This document shows, in pieces, positions 8,799 through 17,176 of a stretch of DNA of 64,000 nt. A model generated the notes under the pieces. That model did not search any database and was not told where the DNA came from. It saw only the letters and a program-made list of their open reading frames with translations. Each line of letters opens with the position of its first letter. The first letter of the stretch is position 1. This DNA is from Paractinoplanes bogorensis (lineage in GTDB: Bacteria > Actinomycetota > Actinomycetes > Mycobacteriales > Micromonosporaceae): positions 558,001 to 622,000 of the forward strand of contig NZ_JAHKKG010000004.1 of assembly GCF_018829635.1 (NCBI RefSeq). Direction: 5' to 3'. The translations under genes and the position numbers were made by a program.

Positions 8799-9662
8799 TC
8801 AGTCGGTGACGCGGCCGGAAAGTGTCCGTCGTGCCCACGCGAACGACATCTCGTGCGACTCGAGCTTCGACGCCACCGACGGCTCGTCCACCTCGATCAT
8901 GAAGTCGCCGTCGTACGACTCGGGAATGGCGGCCAGCACGGCGTCGAAGTCGACCACGCCCAGGCCGGGCTCGGCCCACAGCCGCTTGGACGCCGTGGCC
9001 TCGCGGTACGAGAGGGCCGAGCCGGTCAGGTGGTCGGGGAAGACGTCCTTGATGTGGATGCCGCCCATCCGGTCGGCGTAGCGCCCGATGAAGGCCGCCG
9101 GATCGATGCCGGCCCACTGCAGGTGACCGGTGTCGGGCCCGACCCCGATCACGCCGGGACCGAGGTCGTCGAGCAGGCGGGTGATCTCGTGCTCGGTCTC
9201 GAACACGCCGCCGATGTGGGAGTGGTGCAGCGGCCGCAGCCCGCCGGCCTTGAGCGCTTCGCACACCGCGCCGCACATGTCGATCGCGCGGGCGAGCCGG
9301 CCCTCGTCGAAGCCGGCGCCGACCGCCGGTTGTTCGAGGCGCTCGGGAACGGCCATCGAGGAGACCATCGTGCGGTCCAGACCGAGCGCCACCTGGTCCT
9401 CGGCGAAGTGCTTGGCCTTCTCCACCTCGCCGGCGACTGTGACCGTGTCGTCGAACGGGGAGTTGAACAAACTGAGCGACGGCGACAACCCGTATCCGCC
9501 GATCCACGCCCGATAGTCGGCCGCCGTCATGCCTTCGGGCACGTCCGCCTTGACCGCCGTGAATCCGATGGCGTGGAAGTCGGCGAACGCCTCCTCGAAG
9601 ACCTCGCGCGTCTTGCCCGCCGACGCCCAGTACGGGATGGGGTTGGCCGCGATCCTGCTCAT
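8799..9662 (-). CDS. Sugar phosphate isomerase/epimerase (xylose isomerase-like TIM barrel)
   Basis: 287 residues, the normal length for AP endonuclease 2/xylose isomerase-like TIM barrels. Metal-site acids and His lie on successive strands (GPDTGHLQWAGIDP, GGIHIKDVFPDH, DFMIEVDEP). Members include hydroxypyruvate isomerase, inosose dehydratase (IolE), ketose 3-epimerases and the beta-eliminating lyases acting on 3-keto-glycosides. The ATG overlaps the stop of the upstream dehydrogenase by 4 bp, so translation is coupled. A 32-bp gap carrying a Shine-Dalgarno separates it from larA. The exact reaction is open. Confidence 0.85.
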   Translation of the reverse strand: MSRIAANPIPYWASAGKTREVFEEAFADFHAIGFTAVKADVPEGMTAADYRAWIGGYGLSPSLSLFNSPFDDTVTVAGEVEKAKHFAEDQVALGLDRTMVSSMAVPERLEQPAVGAGFDEGRLARAIDMCGAVCEALKAGGLRPLHHSHIGGVFETEHEITRLLDDLGPGVIGVGPDTGHLQWAGIDPAAFIGRYADRMGGIHIKDVFPDHLTGSALSYREATASKRLWAEPGLGVVDFDAVLAAIPESYDGDFMIEVDEPSVASKLESHEMSFAWARRTLSGRVTD

Positions 9663-10717
9663 TTGAGCACCACCGGCCGACCGGTGCGCGCGGATTCGTA
9701 CGCGCCGGTGATGACCGCGATCGACTGCCGGTTGGTCTCCAGGTCGACCCGCAATGTCGCGGTCCCGGCCAGGGCGTCGAGGAAGTTCAGGTATTGCAAC
9801 CGGTGCGCGTCGGACAGCGATCCGGGGTTGCTGCCCGCCGTGGCGACCTCCTCGCCACCGGACAGCGCCTGCGTCGTGCCCATCAGCTTCTCCTCGATCG
9901 GCGCCCCGGCCGGAGTGGAGTGGAAGAACGCCAGCGTGTCGTTGTCGATGACGGCCGACCCGCGGTCACCGTGCACCTGCAGCCGGGCGCTCAGTCCCGG
10001 GTAGGCCGACGTGGTCGCGTGCAGCACGCCGAGCGCGCCCGACTCGAAACGAACAACACCGACCGCCACGTCCTCGACCTCGATGCGTTCGTGGGCGAGC
10101 GTTCCGGCGTACGCGAAAACCTCCACCGGCCGCCCGAGCGCCGCCACGAGCAGGTCGACCGTGTGCACGCCCTGGTTCATGAGGGCGCCGCCGCCGTCCA
10201 GTTCCCAGGTGCCGCGCCAGTCGCCGGAGTCGTAGTAGCTCTGCCCGCGCCACCAGTCGATGGCCGCGATGCCCGACGTGACCCGCCCGAACTCGCCGGC
10301 CTCGATCGCGGCCAGGGTCTGCTCGGTGGACGGGTCGAACCGGTGCTGCGAGATGACGGTGACCAGCGTGCCCGCTTTGTCGCGAGCGGCAATGATTTCG
10401 TCCGTACGGGCCACGGTGGTCTCGGCCGGCTTCTCGATGATCACGTGTTTGCCCGCCTCGAGAGCCTCGATCGCGACGGCGCCGTGCAGGCCGGTCGGCG
10501 TGCACACGACCACGACGTCGATGTCCTCGGCGGCGAGAGCATCGGACAAAGCGCTGTAGGGGCGTCCGCCGCGGGAATCGGCGAGTTCCGCCGCGCGCGA
10601 GGGGACCACGTCGACGACCGCCTTGAGAGCAAGACGAGAGGCGAGCTGACTCATCACGAGCCCGTGCTGTTTGCCGATGACACCCGCACCGACCAGGGCG
10701 AACGAAGGGACACTCAT
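9659..10717 (-). CDS. Gfo/Idh/MocA-family NAD(P)-dependent oxidoreductase
   Basis: 352 residues. The N-terminal Rossmann fold starts with ALVGAGVIGKQHG. The family catalytic motif EKP is in HVIIEKPAET, and the C-terminal alpha/beta domain carries the GGGALMNQGVHTVDLL catalytic helix. These enzymes oxidise a ring or chain hydroxyl of sugars, inositols or glycosides. Start is the ATG at 10717, overlapping by 4 bp with the preceding gene. It is one of two such dehydrogenases in the operon, each next to a TIM-barrel gene, which suggests paired oxidation and isomerisation or elimination steps. Confidence 0.88.
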   Translation of the reverse strand: MSVPSFALVGAGVIGKQHGLVMSQLASRLALKAVVDVVPSRAAELADSRGGRPYSALSDALAAEDIDVVVVCTPTGLHGAVAIEALEAGKHVIIEKPAETTVARTDEIIAARDKAGTLVTVISQHRFDPSTEQTLAAIEAGEFGRVTSGIAAIDWWRGQSYYDSGDWRGTWELDGGGALMNQGVHTVDLLVAALGRPVEVFAYAGTLAHERIEVEDVAVGVVRFESGALGVLHATTSAYPGLSARLQVHGDRGSAVIDNDTLAFFHSTPAGAPIEEKLMGTTQALSGGEEVATAGSNPGSLSDAHRLQYLNFLDALAGTATLRVDLETNRQSIAVITGAYESARTGRPVVLK

Positions 10718-11541
10718 GCGTACTCGATCTCCTCGGTGTCGAGCAAGCCGGTGAAGGCCCGCCACGCGGTCGTGAACAGTTCCGGCCCGCTGAACCCGCC
10801 GGTGGCGTGACCGCCGGCGAGGTGCGGTTCGAGCGAGAAGAACCCGTCGAACCCGTCGTGCCGCAGCGCCCGGACGGTGGCGGCCAGCTCGCCGTCGCCC
10901 TGCCCGGCCGGCACCACCGAGTTGTCCGCGAACAGCGCGTCCTTGATCTGCATGTACTCGATGTGCGGCCGCAACTGCGCATACCCGTCGGTGTACGGGC
11001 GCACGCCGACCTGCACGAAGTTGGCCGGATCCCAGGCCAGCCGCAGGTACGGCGAACCGACCGAGCGGATCAGGTCGAGGCACCGGCCGGGCACGTCGCC
11101 GTAGATCTCCTTCTCGTTCTCGTGCAGCAGGATCAGGTCGGCCTCCTCGGCCACCCGCACCAGAGCGCGCATCCGTTCGATCACTTCCGCGCGGTGGGTG
11201 GCCGGGTCGTCGCCGGCCGGCATGAAGAACGAGAAGATCCGGATGTACGGGGCTCCGAGCAGCCGGGCGACCTCAGCCGCGTGCCGCATCCGGTCCAGGT
11301 GCGGCGCGAAGTCCTCGGTGATGGCGATCTTCCCGATCGGCGACCCGATCGAGGACACTTTCAGCCCGTACGCGGAAAGGGTCTTCTTGACCGTCTCGAG
11401 CTGATCGGGGGACAGGTCGAGGATGTTGACGTCCCAGGCGCTGCGCACCTCGACGTATTTCAGGCCGAGGCCCTGGACGACCTCGCACTGCTCGGTGAAG
11501 TCGGGGGAGATCTCGTCGGAGAATCCGGAGAGAGTCCACAT
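10714..11541 (-). CDS. Sugar phosphate isomerase/epimerase (second TIM barrel)
   Basis: 275 residues with the TIM-barrel isomerase pattern (LLHENEKEIYGD, LAWDPANFVQVG, YMQIKDA) that supplies the metal-binding Glu, Asp and His. It starts with WTLSGFSDEISPDF, a beginning shared by many hydroxypyruvate isomerase-like and 3-keto-glycoside-processing proteins. A GAGGAAGGG Shine-Dalgarno precedes the ATG, and 15 bp separate it from the upstream dehydrogenase. Partner of the two Gfo/Idh/MocA enzymes; no isoform-specific substrate can be assigned. Confidence 0.85.
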   Translation of the reverse strand: MWTLSGFSDEISPDFTEQCEVVQGLGLKYVEVRSAWDVNILDLSPDQLETVKKTLSAYGLKVSSIGSPIGKIAITEDFAPHLDRMRHAAEVARLLGAPYIRIFSFFMPAGDDPATHRAEVIERMRALVRVAEEADLILLHENEKEIYGDVPGRCLDLIRSVGSPYLRLAWDPANFVQVGVRPYTDGYAQLRPHIEYMQIKDALFADNSVVPAGQGDGELAATVRALRHDGFDGFFSLEPHLAGGHATGGFSGPELFTTAWRAFTGLLDTEEIEYA

Positions 11542-11556
11542 CGGCGGTGCCCTTCC

Positions 11557-12492
11557 TCAGTGGTGGTAGATCTCGTCGATCAGGTGCTGCGCCTTCAACG
11601 CCTCCTGAGGTCCGATCCAGAACGGCGCCGGGTCGTCGAGCGAGCGGTAGAAGTCGGCGATGAGCAGTTCGTGCGAGGCGCCCCAGTAGGCCCGCCCGCC
11701 GCCGTCCGGGGCGAGCTCGGCGATCGTCTCGGCCCGGCCGTCGGTGTACGTCACCGTCAGGTCGCCGCGGACGAGCAGAGTTGCGCGTTCGGTCACTATC
11801 TCGATCGTCACGGGCGAGTCGACCGCGTTGGTCGTGGTCGCGAAGAACACGCTGCGCGTGCCATCGGCGTGATCGAGCACCATGTGCGCAGTGTCCTCGA
11901 CATCAACCGAGCCACCACCGGCCACGCCGCCATATCGACCGGCGTGGCCGCGGACCGAGGTGACCTCGCCGAGCAGCCATTGCAGCAGGTCGAGCGTGTG
12001 GATGGCCTGGTTGATCAGGACGCCGCCGCCCGAGCGCCGCCGCTGCCCCCGCCAGCGCCGGGCGGCGTAGTAAGCGGCGTCCCGGTGCCACAGCACGGAC
12101 GCCGAACCTCCGCGGACCGCGCCCATCTCGCCGCTCCGCAGGAACTCGAAGAGGGCCTGGGACGTGAGGTTGTACCGGTTCTGCAGGCACACCCCGACCT
12201 TCAGCGCGGGGTGGTCCTTGACCGCGGCGACCAGCCGGTCGGCCTCCTCGAGGGTGTGCGCGACCGGCTTCTCCATCAGCACGTGCACGCCGCGTTCGAG
12301 GGCGGCCAGCGCGACCGGCACGTGCTGGTCGTGCGGTGTGCAGATGTGGACGACATCGGGCCGGACCTCGTCCAGAAGTGCGCGGTAGTCGCCGCGCGAA
12401 TCGCACACTCCGACGAGCGTGGCGCCCAGTTTCTCGATCGCCGCCAGGTGCACGACCGACACGTCGCCCAGGCCGACGACGGCCACCCTCAC
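11557..12492 (-). CDS. Gfo/Idh/MocA-family oxidoreductase (second)
   Basis: 311 residues. Rossmann start VAVVGLGDVSVVHL, EKPVAHT catalytic motif and GGGVLINQAIHTLDLLQW helix are present. The GTG start at 12492 overlaps the TGA of the permease gene (GTGA), giving translational coupling with the transporter. Because it is embedded between the permeases and the first TIM-barrel gene, it probably acts on the imported sugar acid or glycoside. Which carbon it oxidises cannot be read from sequence. Confidence 0.87.
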   Translation of the reverse strand: MRVAVVGLGDVSVVHLAAIEKLGATLVGVCDSRGDYRALLDEVRPDVVHICTPHDQHVPVALAALERGVHVLMEKPVAHTLEEADRLVAAVKDHPALKVGVCLQNRYNLTSQALFEFLRSGEMGAVRGGSASVLWHRDAAYYAARRWRGQRRRSGGGVLINQAIHTLDLLQWLLGEVTSVRGHAGRYGGVAGGGSVDVEDTAHMVLDHADGTRSVFFATTTNAVDSPVTIEIVTERATLLVRGDLTVTYTDGRAETIAELAPDGGGRAYWGASHELLIADFYRSLDDPAPFWIGPQEALKAQHLIDEIYHH

Positions 12493-13358
12493 TTCACACC
12501 GCCCGCGGTCAGGCCGCCGACCAGGTAGCGCTGGAACGTCAGATAGAGCAGCACGACCGGCAGCGCGCAGATGAGCGAGGCGGCCATGGTCTGCGAATAG
12601 ACGGGCAGCGCGCCGCCCTCCTGCGCCGAGCCGAGGATGGACAAGGCGACCGCGGCGGTGTGCGTTTCCGGCCGGGTGAGCACCGAAGCGAACAACACGT
12701 CGTTCCATCCGAGCAGGAACGCGAAGATCCCGGACACCACGATGGCGGGCAGGCTGAGCGGGAAGATGATCTTCCACAGGATGATGATCGTGGACGCGCC
12801 CTCGGTGCGGGCGGCCTCCTCGAGCTCGCGCGGCAGCCCGCGCAGATAGGTGACCATCACCCAGGTCGAGAACGGCAGCGCGAACGTCAGGTAGGCGATG
12901 AACAGGCCCCAGCGCGTACCGATCACGGTGATGCCGAGGTAGTTGCCGGCCGACGAGAACAGCACGAACACCGGCAGCAGCATGAGCGTGCCGGGGATGC
13001 TCTGCAGGCCGACCAGACCGCGCAGGATGGTCAGGCGGCCGAAGAACGTGTAGCGGACCAGAACGTACGCGGTGGTGGTGCCCAGGATCGCCGACGCCAC
13101 CGCGGTGAACGCGCAGACGATCAGGCTGTTCAGGATGCCGCTGGACAGGTCGGCGGTCCGCCAGATCCGGCTGTAGCTGTCCAGGCTCCACGAGCTCGGC
13201 CAGAATTCGCCCGACGCCACGCCCACGTCGCTGTTGAGCGAGGCGAGCACTATGTAGAGCACGGGGATCAGAACGAGCGCGACGAGCACGGTGGTGAGCG
13301 TGGCGAGCAGCCACCGGGGGAGCAGCCGGGTGGCCTCCAAAGAGGCGGATGTGCTCAC
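12489..13358 (-). CDS. Sugar ABC importer permease, MalG type
   Basis: 289 residues, six transmembrane segments and the cytoplasmic EAA loop (LEEAARTEGASTIIILWKII) that docks the ATPase. This is the inner membrane-spanning half of a carbohydrate-uptake-1 importer. ATG start overlaps the upstream permease by 4 bp. No ATPase gene is present in the operon. In actinomycetes a shared ATPase of the MsiK type commonly serves such importers, so one is expected elsewhere in the genome. Confidence 0.92.
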   Translation of the reverse strand: MSTSASLEATRLLPRWLLATLTTVLVALVLIPVLYIVLASLNSDVGVASGEFWPSSWSLDSYSRIWRTADLSSGILNSLIVCAFTAVASAILGTTTAYVLVRYTFFGRLTILRGLVGLQSIPGTLMLLPVFVLFSSAGNYLGITVIGTRWGLFIAYLTFALPFSTWVMVTYLRGLPRELEEAARTEGASTIIILWKIIFPLSLPAIVVSGIFAFLLGWNDVLFASVLTRPETHTAAVALSILGSAQEGGALPVYSQTMAASLICALPVVLLYLTFQRYLVGGLTAGGVK

Positions 13359-14296
13359 TTACGGCCCCCTTCCTCATGCACGTCCAACCGGACCGCGCGC
13401 AGGTAGACGAACAACGGGATCGCGATCAGCACCAGCGACAGCACCGCCATGGCCGCGCTCAGCCCGAACCGCAGGCTCTGGAAGCTGGTGACGTACACGA
13501 TCATCGGCATCACGTTCACATCGTCCGGGGCCGGCGCCCCGAACAGAACGAACGGCAAGGTGAAGTTGTTGATGTGATTGAGCGTCGCCAGCAGGCAGGC
13601 GAGCAGCACCGGCCCGCGCAGGTAGGGCAGGATCACCCGGGTCAGCTTGGGCCACCAGGTCGCGCCGTCCACCGCCGAGGCCTCGTGCACCTCGTGGTCG
13701 ACCGACTGCAGGGCGGCCAGCGCCATCAGATAGATGAACGGCCAGGCGGCCCAGATCTCGACCAGGATCAGCGTCCAGTACGAGCGCGGCCCGCTCAACC
13801 ACAGCCCGCCGTCGACACCCACCTTGGACAGCCACGCGTTCACGATGCCGTCCGGCTGGAGCATGGTGCGCCACACCGAGGCGACCACGAACGACGGCAG
13901 CACGTACGGGATCAGGAAGGCGGCCCGCACCAGGCCGCGCCCCCGGTACTTGTTCTGCGTGACCAGCGCGGCGGCGATGCCGATGGGCACGGTCGCGAGG
14001 GTCGAGAGCACGGCGAACGAGACGCTGATCCAGATCGAGTTCAGCAGGCCCGAGCTGAACGACTCGACGTAGTTGCCGAGCCCGATGAACGGCGCCTCCA
14101 CCCACCGCCGCAGCGTGTACTGGTCGAGGTCGATCAGCGAGATCCACACGGCCAGGATGAGCGGCAGCACGATGACCACGGTCATCAGCAGCCCGCCCGG
14201 CGTGAGCAGCCACAACGGCCGCTGACGCTCGGTCACACCCTTTCGCCGTACGTGTTGAGGTGGCGCTTTCTGCTCGGGAGGTGCGAGGGTGGCCAT
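13355..14296 (-). CDS. Sugar ABC importer permease, MalF type
   Basis: 313 residues with a cytoplasmic N-terminus followed by six transmembrane segments and an EAA loop (VHEASAVDGATWWPKLTRV). Forms the translocation heterodimer with the downstream MalG-type permease. Its ATG abuts the stop codon of the binding-protein gene with no gap. It is typical of sugar-acid or oligosaccharide importers. Confidence 0.92.
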   Translation of the reverse strand: MATLAPPEQKAPPQHVRRKGVTERQRPLWLLTPGGLLMTVVIVLPLILAVWISLIDLDQYTLRRWVEAPFIGLGNYVESFSSGLLNSIWISVSFAVLSTLATVPIGIAAALVTQNKYRGRGLVRAAFLIPYVLPSFVVASVWRTMLQPDGIVNAWLSKVGVDGGLWLSGPRSYWTLILVEIWAAWPFIYLMALAALQSVDHEVHEASAVDGATWWPKLTRVILPYLRGPVLLACLLATLNHINNFTLPFVLFGAPAPDDVNVMPMIVYVTSFQSLRFGLSAAMAVLSLVLIAIPLFVYLRAVRLDVHEEGGRK

Positions 14297-15628
14297 CTAT
14301 TTGGCCCTGTCCAGCGAGGTCTGCGCGGCCTTCTGCGCGTCGGCGATGCGCGAGTCGAGCTGCGCGGTGTTCAGCGGGCCCTTGGTCAGTTCGGGCAGGG
14401 TCTGCACGGCCACGTTGGTCAGCGCCAGCTGAATGTCGGCCCAGGCCCCGGTGAACGGGGTCGCGACCGATTTCTTGGCCGCTTCGGTCACCGGCTCGAG
14501 CTGCGCGTCCGACGCCAGCGACTGCAGCGCGGCCGCGTTGGCCGGGAGGTTGCCGAATTTCTTGTAGTAATCGAGCTGCGCGTCGGAATCGGTGACCAGC
14601 TTGACGTACTCGAAAGCGAGATCCTTGTTCTTGGAATAGTCGGCGACGAGCAGATTGTCACCGGAGAGGATGCTGGCCGCCTCGACCCCGTTGGCCGGTC
14701 GTGAGGTGGCGCCGGGCGGCACGGTCGGCAGCAGTGCGAACTTCCACTTGCCCTTCACCGCGCCCTGTTCCAGCGAATTGCTGGCGGTCGTCGTGGTGAG
14801 CAGGAAATAGCCGGTCTTGCCCTTGGCGAAAGCGGCCAGCGCCTGCGGGTTGGTCCAGCCGATCGCCGCCGGGTCGACCACCTTGTCGTTGGCCAGCCAG
14901 CCGAAATAGGTCTGGTACGCCTTCTGCACGGCCGGGTCCTGCAGCTTCGCGGTCTTGCCGTCGACCAGCGGGTTACCGGCCTGGGTGGACATGCCCCAGA
15001 CGAACTTCCACGGGTCGAAGTTGTCCTTGTAGGCGACCGCCAGTCCGTACTGGTCGCCCTTGGTCAGCTGCTTGGCCTGCGCGGTCAGCTCGTCCCAGGT
15101 GGTCGCCGGCTTGTCGATGCCGGCTGCCTTGAGCAGGTCGGTGTTGTAGGCCATCACGAACGGGCGGCTGACCCACGGAATGCCGACCTGGTTCTGCTCG
15201 TCCGGACCCGAGATGCCGAGCGTGGCCGGGTTGAACTTCTCCTTGCCGCCGATCTTTCCCCATTCGTCGTCGCCCATCTTGACGAAGGCGCCGGTCGAAT
15301 AGGCGGTCGGGGTGAACGTGGTGCCGACCGCGTAGACGTCGGGACCGGAACCGGAGACCACGGACGTCTGAATCTTGGTCAGTTCGTCGTTGGCGCTGGC
15401 AAAAGTCTCGAATTTCACCTCGGCGCCGGTGGCCGCCTTAAACTTGGTGCTGATGTCCTTCTGCCAGGCCGCGAACTCGTCGGGGTACTGGGTGTTCGCT
15501 CCGATCAGCACGTTGAGCGTCTTGCCCGCCCCGCCGCTGCCGCCACCCTCGTCGTCGCCGCCGCACGCGGCCGTACCCAGCGCCAAAGCCGTCACCGCGG
15601 CCAGCGCGACAAAAGATTTTCTATTCAT
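14297..15628 (-). CDS. Extracellular sugar-binding lipoprotein of the ABC importer
   Basis: 443 residues. A lipoprotein signal peptide ends in the lipobox GTAAC, followed by a Gly/Asp linker. The mature part is a family 1 solute-binding protein (GSGPDVYAVGTTF, GIPWVSRPFVMAYN, WDELTAQAKQL). It delivers the ligand to the permeases and is the first gene of the eight-gene operon. AGGAGA lies 7 nt before the ATG. The promoter region carries an operator at 15690-15711. Ligand unknown; genes downstream point to a uronate, aldonate or uronate-containing glycoside. Confidence 0.92.
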   Translation of the reverse strand: MNRKSFVALAAVTALALGTAACGGDDEGGGSGGAGKTLNVLIGANTQYPDEFAAWQKDISTKFKAATGAEVKFETFASANDELTKIQTSVVSGSGPDVYAVGTTFTPTAYSTGAFVKMGDDEWGKIGGKEKFNPATLGISGPDEQNQVGIPWVSRPFVMAYNTDLLKAAGIDKPATTWDELTAQAKQLTKGDQYGLAVAYKDNFDPWKFVWGMSTQAGNPLVDGKTAKLQDPAVQKAYQTYFGWLANDKVVDPAAIGWTNPQALAAFAKGKTGYFLLTTTTASNSLEQGAVKGKWKFALLPTVPPGATSRPANGVEAASILSGDNLLVADYSKNKDLAFEYVKLVTDSDAQLDYYKKFGNLPANAAALQSLASDAQLEPVTEAAKKSVATPFTGAWADIQLALTNVAVQTLPELTKGPLNTAQLDSRIADAQKAAQTSLDRAK

Positions 15629-15689
15629 GAGCGTCTCTCCTAATTTGGGGAGTGATCGGGGTCACTGTGTGCCGCCCGTTAACCTCCGC

Positions 15690-15711
15690 GCAATCAGTTG
15701 CACTTTGTTGC
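15690..15711 (+). promoter_or_regulatory. Putative operator, copy L (for the binding-protein operon)
   Basis: Pattern GCAA-N3-GTTGC-N5-GTTGC, here with N3 = TCA and N5 = ACTTT. It lies 61 nt upstream of the binding-protein start. Together with the copy at 15724-15745 it forms a larger dyad: the 15-bp arm CGCGCAATCAGTTGC at 15687-15701 is repeated exactly in inverse at 15734-15748. It is oriented relative to its gene in the same way as the copies before uxaC and larE. Confidence 0.7.
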
Positions 15712-15723
15712 CGTGCCGCCCAG

Positions 15724-15745
15724 GCAACTCGTGGCAACTGATTGC
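15724..15745 (-). promoter_or_regulatory. Putative operator, copy R (for uxaC)
   Basis: Same GCAA-N3-GTTGC-N5-GTTGC pattern on the minus strand, with N3 = TCA and N5 = CACGA. It ends 33 nt before the uxaC ATG, the same distance as the copy before larE. Facing copy L across the divergent promoter region, it makes the whole 15687-15748 stretch a near-symmetric control element. Confidence 0.7.
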
Positions 15746-15778
15746 GCGTTCCGCGCGAACACACCGAGGCTCGGGCCC

Positions 15779-17176
15779 ATGGCTGCTCTGACGTTGCACC
15801 CCGACCGGCTGCTGCCCGCCGACCCCGGGGTCCGCTCGATCGCCCGCCGTCTCTACGAGCAGGTCGCCGGGTCGGCGATCATCAGCCCGCACGGGCACGT
15901 CGATCCGCGGCTGATCCTGGACGACGAGCCGTTCGCCGACCCGGCGTCGCTGTTCATCCAGCCCGACCACTACGTGACCCGGTTGCTGCACGCCGGCGGG
16001 GTGTCGCTGACGGCGCTCGGGGTGGGGGAAGGGCCGCTCTCGTCCGAGCGGTCTCGCGAGGCGTGGCGGCTGTTCTGCGCGAACTGGCATCTTTTGCGCG
16101 GCACGCCGGTGCGGTTCTGGTTCGAGTCGTCCCTGGCCGACGTGTTCGGGGTCGACCAGCGGCCGTCGGCCGGCAACGCGGACACGCTGTACGACCTGAT
16201 CTCGGAGCGGCTGGCGTCTCCGGAGTTCCGGCCGCGCGCCCTGCTCTCGCGGTTCAACATCGAGTTCCTGGCCACGACGGACGACCCGGCCGACGACCTG
16301 GCCGCCCACCGCGCGCTGCGCGACGACCCGGCGGTGGCCACCCGGATCGCGCCGACCTTCCGCCCCGACCGGTACCTCGAGATCGGCCGGGCCGGCTGGC
16401 CGTCCACGGTCAAGGAACTCCACGGCGACACCGGTGACTACGCCGGCTACATCGCGGCCCTGGAGGAACGGCGGCGCTGGTTCGTGTCGCAGGGCGCGGT
16501 CTCGGCCGACCACGGGCACTTCGACGCCGGCACCGAGCCGCTCGAAGTGAGCGAAGCCGAGCGCATCTACCGGTCCGCGCTCGCCGGCACGGTGACCCCG
16601 GCGGAAGCGACCGCGTTCCGGCGGCACATGATCTTCGAGATGGCCCGCATGTCGTGCGACGACGGCCTGGTCATGACCGTGCACCCGGGCATCTGGCGCA
16701 ACCACCACCCGGACACGCTGGCCGGGTTCGGGCCGGACACCGGGCACGACATCCCCGTACAAGTGGAAATGACCGCGGCTCTGCAGCCGCTGCTGGAGCG
16801 CTTCGGCACGCACCCGAACCTGCACCTGGTGCTCTTCACGGTCGACCCCGACGTGTACAGCCGTGAGATCGCGCCGATGGCCGGGTTCTATCCCGCCGTG
16901 TACGCCGGTGCCCCGTGGTGGTTCCTCGACAACCCGAGCGAGATCCGGCGCTTCCAGCACGCCGTCACCGAGATCGCCGGGTTCAGCCGGATGTCCGGGT
17001 TCATCGACGACACCCGCGCCTTCTGCTCGATCCCGGCGCGGCACGACATGTCCCGCCGGCTCGACGCCGGCTTCCTGGCCGAGCTGGTCGCCACCCACCG
17101 GCTCGACGAGGACGAGGCGCTCGAGACGCTGACCGCGCTCGTCACCACCCAGCCCCGCGAGGTGTTCAAACTGTGA
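15779..17176 (+). CDS. uxaC: Glucuronate isomerase (uronate isomerase)
   Basis: 465 residues, the usual UxaC length. UxaC converts D-glucuronate to D-fructuronate and D-galacturonate to D-tagaturonate in the cytoplasm. It belongs to the amidohydrolase superfamily: HGHVDPRLI near the N-terminus gives the metal HxH, and conserved blocks FRANxxxL-like HLLRGTPVRFW, WRNHH and FCSIPARHD follow. Start ATG at 15779 follows GAGG; the same frame is open further upstream, but that part overlaps the operator region. The reductase gene starts within its stop codon, so the two are coupled. It is divergent from the importer operon. Confidence 0.92.
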   Translation: MAALTLHPDRLLPADPGVRSIARRLYEQVAGSAIISPHGHVDPRLILDDEPFADPASLFIQPDHYVTRLLHAGGVSLTALGVGEGPLSSERSREAWRLFCANWHLLRGTPVRFWFESSLADVFGVDQRPSAGNADTLYDLISERLASPEFRPRALLSRFNIEFLATTDDPADDLAAHRALRDDPAVATRIAPTFRPDRYLEIGRAGWPSTVKELHGDTGDYAGYIAALEERRRWFVSQGAVSADHGHFDAGTEPLEVSEAERIYRSALAGTVTPAEATAFRRHMIFEMARMSCDDGLVMTVHPGIWRNHHPDTLAGFGPDTGHDIPVQVEMTAALQPLLERFGTHPNLHLVLFTVDPDVYSREIAPMAGFYPAVYAGAPWWFLDNPSEIRRFQHAVTEIAGFSRMSGFIDDTRAFCSIPARHDMSRRLDAGFLAELVATHRLDEDEALETLTALVTTQPREVFKL

